Translations under genes and position numbers: made by a program
Origin: Candidatus Altimarinota bacterium
GTDB lineage: Bacteria; Patescibacteriota; Gracilibacteria; Absconditabacterales; Absconditicoccaceae
Assembly (NCBI GenBank): GCA_015489035.1
Contig: WFMP01000065.1
Coordinates: forward strand, 1 to 6,433
Direction: 5' to 3'
Length of the DNA: 6,433 nt
Notes under the pieces: model-generated
What the model saw: only the letters and a program-made list of their open reading frames with translations
Told to the model about the DNA's origin: nothing
Databases searched by the model: none
Shown here: positions 1-6,433 of the stretch, in pieces
How the letters are laid out: every line of letters starts with the position of its first letter
How positions within the stretch are numbered: the stretch's first letter is position 1

Positions 1-470
1 GAAATTTGCCATACTATATTACTTCTCCTATTTTCAAAAAACTTACAAATCCAGAAAATAAAGTAAAGATGAAATATTGAATTTTTATGATTCAAAAAGA
101 AGTTTGAGAAAAAATAATAAATGAATCAAACAAAAAAACTATGTTATCTTTCCTTTTACAATACAACTATAAAATTACATACTTAAAAACTGTGCCTGCA
201 AGAGATTTCACACCTGCACCCAAAGTAGACAGCTGTCTAGTTAGATTTGAATACACTTGATGAAATGAACAATTAGATTTTTGAGAATTGACTAGACTAC
301 TTACAGTTTTCACTGCATACAAAAGAAAAACTTTATGAAAAATTGAAAAAATATTAGAAAAACAATGACATAAAATTTTTATGCCAGAAGAATTGAAAAA
401 TAAAAGATTTACAGTTTTAAGTTTTGATGAAATTAGACAAATAAAATTAGAAGAAAAAAGTAGAAGGTAA
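1..470 (+). CDS. ksgA: 16S rRNA dimethyladenosine transferase KsgA/RsmA, 3' part, TGA read as Gly
   Basis: KsgA dimethylates two adjacent adenines in the 3' terminal helix of 16S rRNA late in small-subunit assembly, using S-adenosylmethionine. The frame enters from the left edge (first full codon at 3) and ends at TAA 468-470, leaving about 155 residues. It opens directly on the catalytic motif NLPYYITSPI, followed by IQKEVGEKI and then VPARDFTPAPKVDS, all hallmarks of the family. The C-terminal helical part, with AYKRKTLGKIEKIL, is also typical. The SAM-binding N-terminal half lies outside the window; full-length members are about 260-290 residues. Seven in-frame TGA codons are needed to read it, and all seven glycines in this part are TGA. 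The gene converges on the minus-strand gene at 482 and shares a terminator hairpin with it. Identification is near certain. Confidence 0.96.
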
Positions 471-483
471 ACAACCCTCTACT
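459..483. terminator. Bidirectional intrinsic terminator between convergent genes
   Basis: AGTAGA (459-464) pairs with TCTACT (478-483), and two more G-C pairs extend the stem past one mismatch or bulge, leaving a loop of about 8 bases. Read on the minus strand the stem is followed at once by a run of T (the A run at 454-458). On the plus strand a run of eight T lies at 492-499 after an AT-rich gap of 8 bases. The stem overlaps the last codons of ksgA and the stop of the minus-strand gene, so one hairpin probably ends both transcripts. It is a much better terminator for the minus strand than for ksgA. Confidence 0.65.
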
Positions 484-766
484 AGTTATAATTTTTTTTC
501 CAATTAGCTAAAGCTTCTAAAGAACTATTATCCTGAACAATTTCAAGAACAGCATCATAAGTACTTTTAATCTTAGCACTTGGAATAAAAGTAAGTGCTT
601 CAGCTAATCCATTTTTAGCTTTTGTACTTACACGAAGTACTACACCAACATTATGTACTTCCATTGCTTGTGTTTCAGTACAAACATCATCAACAGTAAC
701 TTCTGAAATTAATTTCCAAGCAATTTGATTTCCCTTTGTTTCAATTAAATTTTGTGTTGTTTCCAT
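482..766 (-). CDS. Hypothetical 94-residue protein, no recognised family
   Basis: This is a small soluble protein with no signal peptide, membrane segment, cysteine pair or motif I can name. It reads as mixed polar and hydrophobic segments with an acidic middle (SEVTVDDVCTETQ), a beta-like stretch (HNVGVVLRVSTKAKNG) and a C-terminal part rich in Ala, Leu and Trp (SSLEALANWKKNYN). It starts at ATG 766-764 behind a near-perfect Shine-Dalgarno (AAAGGAG, 6 bases upstream) and stops at TAG 484-482. It is the only gene here with a clear ribosome binding site and the only one ending in TAG. Its three glycines are all GGA or GGT, whereas the other genes mostly use TGA. That and the strong initiation site suggest high expression or different ancestry; both are inference. 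It is convergent with ksgA and divergent from ftsX. Confidence 0.85.
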   Translation of the reverse strand: METTQNLIETKGNQIAWKLISEVTVDDVCTETQAMEVHNVGVVLRVSTKAKNGLAEALTFIPSAKIKSTYDAVLEIVQDNSSLEALANWKKNYN

Positions 767-772
767 AACAAA

Positions 773-779
773 CTCCTTT
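773..779 (-). promoter_or_regulatory. Shine-Dalgarno site of the 94-residue gene
   Basis: Read on the minus strand this is AAAGGAG, six bases before ATG 766-764. It fixes the start of the gene. No other start in the window has a comparable purine-rich site at this spacing. Confidence 0.85.
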
Positions 780-808
780 AGTTTTTTACCTTTTTATATT
801 AAGGTACT

Positions 809-840
809 ATTATAAATATAGATTTTATAATAAAAGTCAA
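809..840 (-). promoter_or_regulatory. Candidate sigma70-type promoter for the 94-residue gene
   Basis: On the minus strand TTGACT (840-835) lies upstream of a perfect TATAAT (814-809), about 43 bases before the start codon. The spacer is 20 bases, longer than the usual 16-18, so either element may be misassigned. In DNA this AT-rich, -10 look-alikes are common, but the TTGACT box is not. Confidence 0.4.
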
Positions 841-863
841 TGCTTTTTAAATTTATAAATAAG

Positions 864-891
864 TTGAAACAATATAGTTTTTAAATATATT
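864..891 (+). promoter_or_regulatory. Candidate promoter for ftsX-smpB
   Basis: TTGAAA (864-869), a 16-base spacer, then TATATT (886-891). This places transcription start near 898, about 20 bases before the ftsX start. Together with the minus-strand elements it makes the 767-917 gap a divergent promoter region. A perfect 14-base AT palindrome (891-904) lies at the expected start point. Confidence is limited by base composition. Confidence 0.4.
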
Positions 892-917
892 AAATTTAAA
901 TTTATATTACTCTAATT

Positions 918-1853
918 ATGATTATGATTATAAAAAATTTCTTTAGGTTATTCAAAACAAATATTATTCAGATATTTGCAACAGTTTTTTTGTTAAGTTT
1001 TCTAGTGTTTTTCTTAAACATCTTAATTACATTGACTATAAATGTTTATTGATTTTCAAATGAACTAAAAGGAAAATTATGAATTTACTTATATTTCAAA
1101 GAATGAAATACTCCCAGTGAAATAAGTAAAAACTATAGCTCTATTATAAACCTAAAAACTTCACTAGAAAATAAATGAATTAAAGTAAAATATTTATCAA
1201 AACAGGAGGCTATCAAAACATTATCCAAAAGATTACCCAAAATTATACAAAATTTTGAAAAATATGGCATTAAAAATCCAATTCCACCCACTATGTATAT
1301 TACTTTCAAATCAGAGAGAGAATATAATATTGTAAAAAAAATAGTAGAAAACAAAAAATATGAAGATATTTTATTAAATTTATCAGATATTTGAGCTAAA
1401 AATTCATTCAAAACACAAGAAGCAAGAATTTCAAAAATTATTGAATTTTCCAACTTTATGATAAAATTTTACATATTCTTATCAATTATTCTTTTTGTGA
1501 TAATTTTATGGTTTTTAGTTTTGATTCTAAAAATAAATTTCTATAGTTTTAAGGAACAAATCGAAGTGGAAAAACTTATATGATTTAGCATTTTACAAAT
1601 CAAAGCTCCATTTTTGTTGTATACTTTATTTATTATATTAATTTCATTTATTCTATCATTGATGTATGGCGGAATATTGGTAAACTATCTAAACGTATAT
1701 TTTCAAAATGTTTTTAATTTCGATTTAATAAAAGTCATAAATAATAATTTAAACTATATTGAGAAATGATTATTAACAGAAGCTTGAACTATAATTATTA
1801 TCAGTATAATTGTATCAAACTTATTTTTATCAAGACTTATTAAGAAAATTTAA
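918..1853 (+). CDS. ftsX: Cell division permease-like protein FtsX, TGA read as Gly
   Basis: FtsX is the membrane half of the FtsEX complex, which couples cytoplasmic ATP hydrolysis to activation of peptidoglycan hydrolases at division. The 311-residue frame matches family length and topology: a short cytoplasmic N-terminus, membrane helix 1 (about 16-38), an extracytoplasmic domain (about 43-175) carrying NPIPPTMYITF at 120-130 in place of the family's NPLP motif, then helices at about 184-206, 230-255 and 291-308. The cytoplasmic link EQIEVEKLIGFS (G222) matches the conserved E-x-x-x-M-R-L-V-G-A of the family. Eight glycines are TGA and four GGN. Two in-frame ATGs (918 and 924) could both serve and neither has a Shine-Dalgarno, so the start is uncertain by two residues. 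No ftsE lies beside it; the upstream gene is on the opposite strand. It overlaps smpB by one base. Confidence 0.9.
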
Positions 1854-2326
1854 TGAAATATTATTTCAAAAGTATAAAAAAAAATAAAAAAGCATATTTA
1901 GAATACGAAATTATAGAGGATTATATTTTTTGAATACAATTAAAATGATTTGAAGTTAAACAAATAAGAACCTGAAATGTGGATATTAGAAATGCATTTT
2001 GTAAATTTTATAATAATGAGTTATTCATTCAAGAATTAAATATTCCATTGTATGAGAAAACTTCTTCAAAAATAGCTCCTTGGTATGAAAGTAAAAGAAA
2101 AAGGAAACTTTTAGGAACAAAAAAAGAATTTAGGAAACTTTTGGAAAGAACTACGAAAACAGGTTATACCATCATTCCATTAGAAATATGAACTTGATTC
2201 AAATGAAAATTTGTAAAGGTTAAATGTGCTCTTGCAAAACTTAGAAAAAAAATAGAAAAAAAACAAATTATCAAAGAAAGAGATGTAAAAAGAGATATGG
2301 ATAGAGCAATAAAAAATTATATGTAA
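1853..2326 (+). CDS. smpB: SsrA-binding protein SmpB, TGA read as Gly
   Basis: SmpB binds tmRNA and brings it to ribosomes stalled on broken mRNAs, standing in for the missing codon-anticodon pairing during trans-translation. The 157-residue frame is of normal length. It shows the N-terminal KKNKKAYLEYEIIEDYIFG, the signature LKGFEVKQIRTGNV with Glu34, the RKRKLLGTKKEFRKLL segment, GYTIIPLEI, and a basic C-terminal tail with KERDVKRD (141-148) that would enter the mRNA channel. The usual YDKR before that tail is replaced by IEKK. Six glycines are TGA and two GGN. ATG 1853-1855 shares its A with the ftsX stop (TAATG), so translation is probably coupled to ftsX by reinitiation. There is no Shine-Dalgarno. 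Neither tmRNA nor another gene of the pathway is in the window. Confidence 0.95.
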
Positions 2327-2337
2327 AGATTATTTTT

Positions 2338-2365
2338 TTGATATAAATAAAAAAATATGTATAAT
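2338..2365 (+). promoter_or_regulatory. Candidate promoter for the pilus/secretion-like operon
   Basis: TTGATA (2338-2343), a 16-base spacer, then a perfect TATAAT (2360-2365), 31 bases before the next start codon. It sits in the 70-base gap after smpB, which has a T run (2333-2339) but no convincing terminator stem. Read-through from smpB therefore remains possible alongside this promoter. Confidence 0.5.
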
Positions 2366-2383
2366 GATAATTGTTATTATTAT
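2361..2383 (+). promoter_or_regulatory. Inverted repeat overlapping the -10 element, possible operator
   Basis: ATAATGATAA (2361-2370) pairs with TTATTATTAT (2374-2383) around the 3-base centre TTG: ten pairs, one of them G-U if read as RNA. It covers most of the -10 box and the expected transcription start, where a repressor would bind. It contains no G-C pair, so chance in an AT-rich gap is a real alternative, and it is too weak to act as a terminator. Confidence 0.25.
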
Positions 2384-2396
2384 ATAAAAATAAAAA

Positions 2397-3458
2397 ATGT
2401 TTAAAAAAGAAAAACTGGAGTTATCAATTGAAGATTTAGAATATCTATATCAATACATAATATTAAATTTTAATGAAATTAAGTTTTTTAAAAACTTACA
2501 ACTTTTAATAAGCAAAAAGAGAGAAGCAATATATGATTTTATAAAAATTATTGATAAAGAGTATATAAAAAAAACTTCTATTACATATATAACAGCTGAC
2601 GATCAGCATAATAGTAATGTTTTTGATAACGATACTTTCAATATGTTACATATGGATATAAATGAAGAATTCGTCGTTTTTCTAAGAGGTATAATAGATA
2701 ACAAAAAGTTATTTAAAAGAATAAAATCAAGTTATTTCCAGTTATTTAAAAGTCAATGAATAATGTATCTTATATTTGCTATAGTTTTATATGGAATTAT
2801 TTATATTTTATGAAAACAATTTTTAAGTATCAATCTAACTTGAGTTCATATAGATATGAGTTCTATAAAGTTATTTTATAGCAATGATTTAATAATAGTG
2901 ATGGTCTATGCTACAATATCATTTTCAATTTTTTTCTATAGATATATAAAATTTTTACCATTATGAGATTACTTATTTGCTAAATATTTTGTATTATTGT
3001 ATTATAAACAACTTATATATATTGCTATGATAAAATATTATATTCATAAATGAAAGAAAAAATGAGATATTTGATATTTTGATATTAAAAAAGAGTTTTA
3101 TAGTATATTTACACAATTATTTCAATTTTTAAGTAAAGATGAAATTGTTGAATTACTATTCTTCATAGAAAATCCAAAAGTTGAAATTAATATCAAAAAT
3201 CCTTTTCTAAGGCAGGAGATTGTAGCTGATTATAAATGAATAGTTTATATACAAGCATATGACGTAAAGAAAAAAATGGATTTCTTCCTTCAGATTCAAG
3301 AAAAAAATAAAATTTACTATAACTTATTAAGAAATGCATTTGAAGATGAATTTGGTAAAATTAAGGAATTTTTGTCATTATTATGATTGATTATGTATAT
3401 CATAATAGTATTATTGGTAGTGATTATGATTATGCCTGTTTTATTTTCTGCAATGTAA
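2397..3458 (+). CDS. GspF/PilC-like inner-membrane platform protein, TGA read as Gly
   Basis: Proteins of this family form the cytoplasmic-membrane platform on which the assembly ATPase of type IV pili and type II secretion systems acts. The 353-residue product has their layout: a helical cytoplasmic domain (1-120), two membrane helices (about 122-138 and 165-183) with a short loop, a second cytoplasmic domain (about 190-325), and a last helix (about 328-350) ending in MPVLFSAM, like the family's closing LPIF stretch. Sequence identity is low, and the usual Gly- and Pro-rich GspF motifs are mostly gone. The call rests on topology, length and the PilB-like ATPase two genes downstream. Nine glycines are TGA and three GGN. 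ATG 2397 is the first in frame and has no Shine-Dalgarno. It starts the operon and lies four bases before the next gene. It could instead be an unrelated three-helix protein. Confidence 0.65.
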
Positions 3459-3462
3459 AAAA

Positions 3463-3918
3463 ATGTTATCAATATTTATGTTTATACTTATAATAATTAG
3501 TTTTATGACTATATACCTAGAAGTAAAAAAAAGAGAAAGAGCAGATAAAATATTTTATACTTTCTATCTTTTTGGGATGTCTGTAGTTATATTTCCGTTT
3601 TTCAAAGTATTTAATTCTATCATGGCAGATAGTATATTTATAATCATATATTCTATAATTATATATGGGATATATAGTGACTTTGAAATGTTTACAAAAT
3701 TCATAGAAATATTTTTAGTGTATAAAAAAGTAGACTCTAAAGAACTTATAAAAGTAGACTATAAATTTTTAGACACCATATTAAACCAGTACAAACAAAT
3801 TATTAAATCTTATAATATCAAAATATATCATACATGAGAATATATATTTGATAAAATATTAATAGTTGCATGAATTCTTTCAATATGAATACTTTTATAT
3901 TCTTTTATTATTAAATAA
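3463..3918 (+). CDS. Small four-helix membrane protein of unknown function, TGA read as Gly
   Basis: I do not recognise this 151-residue protein. It has an N-terminal hydrophobic helix (2-19), a basic patch KKRERADK (22-29), helices at about 31-50 and 53-71, a charged soluble middle (about 73-125) with several Lys and Tyr, and a last helix (about 131-150) ending in Lys. Three glycines are TGA, all near the C-terminus (125, 137, 142), so a standard-code reading loses the last helix. It follows the platform gene by four bases and shares its stop codon's last A with the ATPase start (TAATG). This makes it a likely structural partner of the same membrane complex. It has no prepilin leader and no prepilin-peptidase aspartate motif that I can see. 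Confidence 0.8.
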
Positions 3919-6077
3919 TGTTTTTTAAGAAAAAAAATCAATTACTAATATCTGTTAAAAAAGATATTAAAAAATTAATTAAAGAAGATTTCGAAATAAA
4001 ATATATGATAGTTCCAAGAAGAACATTGAATGTTTCATCAAATTTTTTGATAAATGAACTTGTAAAATGAGCTATATTACAATGGTGAGGAACTCCAGAC
4101 AAATTATTATCTTTAAATAATTATATAAATCAAAAAAAAATTGATTTTGTATATACTTCTCCACTAAATGATGATATTTTAGTAAAATGTTTTTCTATTA
4201 AATACATATCAAACACTATGTGAAGTATCTGGGAAAAAATTGATACAAAACTAGATGTAATACCTCAAATTAAGAAAAGATTTTCAGTAATAGAAAGTTT
4301 ACAAAATATTGCTAAATGAAAAAATAATAAAAAATGAAATTCATTCGATGAAGAATTATGATATTTACAAATCATGGCAGATTTTAAAACTAAAAAATTT
4401 ATAATAAAAGATATTTTCTTTATCATAGAAGATAATACTAAACAATATATTTTTATAACACAAGATTATTTAACATTGAGAAATATAAGAGATATATCAT
4501 ATTATATACAAAATAAAAAAAAATATCAGTTTATAATATTACCTGAAAATATATTCTTTTCTTGGAAATCTATAATGGATGAATACAAGGCGGTAAGAGT
4601 AAAATGACTTGATCAAGTAGCAAATCCATTCTTACTAACATATCTTGCAAACAATATGACAAATATGGATTTTTGAGATTTTAATATTACATATTTCTAC
4701 AAAGATGAGGATAATCCATATAAAATAAATATTTCTGTAAGATACCAATGAAAATATAAATTTATGAGAGTAAAATGAATAAATGATTTTGATTTAAATC
4801 AACTAGATTCTGATATTATTACTATATGATGAAAATTAGCATGAACCATTACTGTAACAGATCTTAAAGTTGGTAGATTTTCATATAGATGTTTAATAAT
4901 TAGAAAAAATGGTCTATATTATCTAAATCTAAGAAAAACTGAATGAATAACATATTCGGTAGAAGAGCTTAAAGAAAAATCTTGAGTAGATGTATGAAAA
5001 TATATTATCCCAGAAGATAATTTAAATAAAGATTATTTCTTAGATCCTACATATAAACTTAAACATTTTGATATAGATTTTCCACTATCATACAATAAAG
5101 ATGATGTTGATTTAGTGTTTAGTAAATTATCATCTGCTACAAAATGAACTTTCTGGATATGTTGAAAAACAAACTCTTGGAAATCAACTTCATTAAAAAA
5201 CTTACTTTTGAAATATTATGAATATAATAGAGAAGTAAATAAAGAAAATAGAAATATTATGATGATAGAAAACCCTATTGAATGATTCGATTTTCATCTA
5301 AAACAAATAGAAGCATCAGATGAAGACCAAGACGAATATAAAGATATAATTATGGCTATCAAAAGAGCCGATTTGGATCTTTGTGTTATATGAGAACTAA
5401 GAACATATGAAGTATTTGGAATTGTAAATGAAATTGCTAACTCTCTACCACTATTTTCTACATTCCATGTATGAACTATTGAATCATTTTTGTCAATTCT
5501 TAAATATTATTCTGACAAATGAGATCTTAACTATCGTGATGTATTTGCGAATGTAAATACTTGTATTGTTCAAATACCACTTCCTTTAGAAAAAGGTGAA
5601 AAGAAATTTTGTACAACAGAAGATATTCCATGACTTAAACATAATATTCTTATAAGATTTAGGCTTAATAGACCTAATGAAGATTTAACAGAAGAAGAAA
5701 CTATACTTAAAAACTCTCTTATGAATCTTATAGATGCTATGATAAATAATAATTATTGGCCATTAAAAAGATATAATAAACAAAAATATGAATTATATTA
5801 TGAGATAGTGACTTGAGATATGATGAATATATACCTTACAAAAAATGAAAAATCTTTCTGAAATATTTACAAATATATTGGTTGGGACAATAATATTTTA
5901 TACAAAACATTAGTAGATTTTATAGAAGGAAGAATGATATTTGATTATGTTAAATTAGATGAATATTGATTTGATGTTAAAATAAAAACATTACAATATA
6001 TAACTGAACAAATAAAAGAAGGTATATTCAAAAAACCATTTGAGGAAGAAGAAGATGTATTTGCAGATTCATTTTAA
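3918..6077 (+). CDS. PilB/GspE-type assembly ATPase with altered P-loop, TGA read as Gly
   Basis: These hexameric ATPases drive subunit polymerisation in type IV pili and type II secretion. The 719-residue product has an unassigned head (1-150); an N1-like domain (about 155-227); an N2-like domain (about 232-345) with VRYQG at 274-278 and GRF at 319-321; and the ATPase core (about 385-600). The core shows a P-loop GKTNSWKST (416-424), Asp box IENPIEG (450-456), Walker B region RADLDLCVIGELR (483-495, catalytic Glu493) and His box STFH (His517). Trp421 replaces the invariant glycine before Lys422, and Thr496 stands where GEIRD has Asp. The zinc-binding CxxC pairs of many PilB proteins are absent. 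The tail after about 600 is unassigned and ends acidic. Twenty-six glycines are TGA and eight GGN. The start overlaps the previous stop by one base. Confidence 0.88.
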
Positions 6078-6099
6078 TTTTAATAAATATATTTAAAAA

Positions 6100-6406
6100 A
6101 TGGATAGAAAAAAAATAGAAGAATTAAAAAAAATTTTATATTCAAAAATAGATCAATTATCTACATTAATTTGAGATAATTTTAGAACAGTACATTATGA
6201 TTATTTCAAAATAAATACTTGAAATTTAGATGAAAATATTTCAAGAATAAGAGATATAATAAATTCTGATAGCAAGAATGAACTTGAAATATTGGTAATG
6301 AAAAAAAATTTTATAAAACTTACAGAAGATTTTTTGGATAAAGATATTTTTGAAGAAATCAATAAAGAAAAGAAAAAACTTAGAAGAAGTAGATATGTTT
6401 TTTTAA
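6100..6406 (+). CDS. Unrecognised protein, 5' part, cut by library adapter; TGA read as Gly
   Basis: ATG 6100-6102 follows the ATPase stop by 22 bases and opens a frame that runs to the end of genuine sequence at 6406, about 102 residues. The product is hydrophilic and rich in Lys, Ile, Asp and Glu, probably helical or coiled (MDRKKIEELKKILYSKI at the N-terminus, EEINKEKKKLRRSR near the end). The last residues, YVFLTV after a basic KKLRRSR patch, could be the start of a membrane helix, but the sequence breaks there. Two TGA glycines are present and no GGN. There is no Shine-Dalgarno. Position suggests a further component of the pilus-like operon; the family is unknown. Any residues read beyond 6406 (SYTHLTL) come from adapter and must be discarded. 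Confidence 0.75.
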
Positions 6407-6433
6407 CTGTCTCTTATACACATCTGACGCTGC
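6407..6433. other. Sequencing-library adapter: Tn5 mosaic end plus Nextera read 1 segment
   Basis: CTGTCTCTTATACACATCT (6407-6425) is the exact 19-base Tn5 mosaic end used in transposase-based libraries. It continues as GACGCTGC, the first bases of the read 1 adapter in the order seen in read-through. The sudden GC rise at the very end of an AT-rich contig agrees. This is artefact, not a transposon. Confidence 0.97.

Noticed and set aside
1133..1453. 106-residue open frame on the minus strand
   Set aside because: It lies inside and antisense to ftsX, whose family motifs are clear. It is an AT-rich shadow.
1979..2191. 70-residue standard-code open frame on the plus strand
   Set aside because: It is the middle of smpB between TGA glycine codons, not a separate gene.
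2595..2607. Small hairpin GCTGA-CGA-TCAGC
   Set aside because: A five-base stem inside the platform gene is too short and has no context to support a role.
4374..4607. 77-residue standard-code open frame on the plus strand
   Set aside because: It is an internal piece of the ATPase between two TGA glycine codons, in the same frame. The N1-like domain continues through it.
4607..4618. 12-base perfect palindrome ACTTGATCAAGT
   Set aside because: It sits inside the ATPase coding region with no promoter or other site nearby. Chance is the simpler explanation.
918..6077. Many in-frame TGA codons as a sign of pseudogenes or decay
   Set aside because: The TGAs fall at expected glycines, TAA and TAG do not interrupt any frame, and there are no frameshifts. 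Recoding explains them fully.
1..6406. A second recoding, CGA/CGG read as Trp, reported for some Absconditabacteria
   Set aside because: I find no in-frame CGA or CGG in any gene; arginine is AGA or AGG, with rare CGT. The window cannot test it.
6407..6433. End of a Tn5-like transposon or insertion sequence
   Set aside because: The mosaic end is followed by the synthetic library adapter, so it is a sequencing artefact.
1..6433. CRISPR arrays, tRNA or rRNA genes
   Set aside because: I saw no spaced direct repeats, no cloverleaf and no rRNA-like segment on either strand.

Overview
The window is very AT-rich bacterial DNA in which TGA is read as glycine. In the standard code every plus-strand gene is broken by TGA. 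Read as Gly, six of them become uninterrupted frames, or run cleanly to the window edge, at positions where the families KsgA, FtsX, SmpB and a PilB/GspE ATPase expect glycine. I count 61 in-frame TGA against 19 GGN glycine codons in the seven plus-strand genes. This is genetic code 25, known from the candidate phyla Absconditabacteria (SR1) and Gracilibacteria (BD1-5). I cannot tell which of the two from this piece.

Layout. 1-470: 3' part of ksgA (16S rRNA dimethyladenosine transferase). 482-766, minus strand: a 94-residue protein of unknown function, facing ksgA across a shared hairpin terminator (459-483). 767-917: a divergent promoter region. 918-1853: ftsX (cell-division ABC-type permease) with no ftsE beside it. 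1853-2326: smpB (tmRNA-binding protein of ribosome rescue), overlapping ftsX by one base. A second promoter (about 2338-2365) precedes a tight operon: a GspF/PilC-like inner-membrane platform protein (2397-3458), a small four-helix membrane protein (3463-3918), a 719-residue PilB/GspE-type ATPase (3918-6077), and the start of an unrecognised protein (6100 onward).

How they fit. The first half is core housekeeping: ribosome maturation, division and ribosome rescue. The second half looks like a divergent type IV pilus or type II secretion-like assembly locus: ATPase plus membrane platform plus two unknown partners. The ATPase keeps the Asp box, the Walker B glutamate and the His box, but its P-loop has Trp (TGG) in place of the invariant glycine before Lys. 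TGA (Gly) to TGG (Trp) is a single base change in this code, so either the enzyme is really altered or there is a base error.

The last 27 bases (6407-6433) are not genomic. They are the Tn5 mosaic end plus adapter of a transposase-based sequencing library, so the final gene is cut off artificially at 6406.
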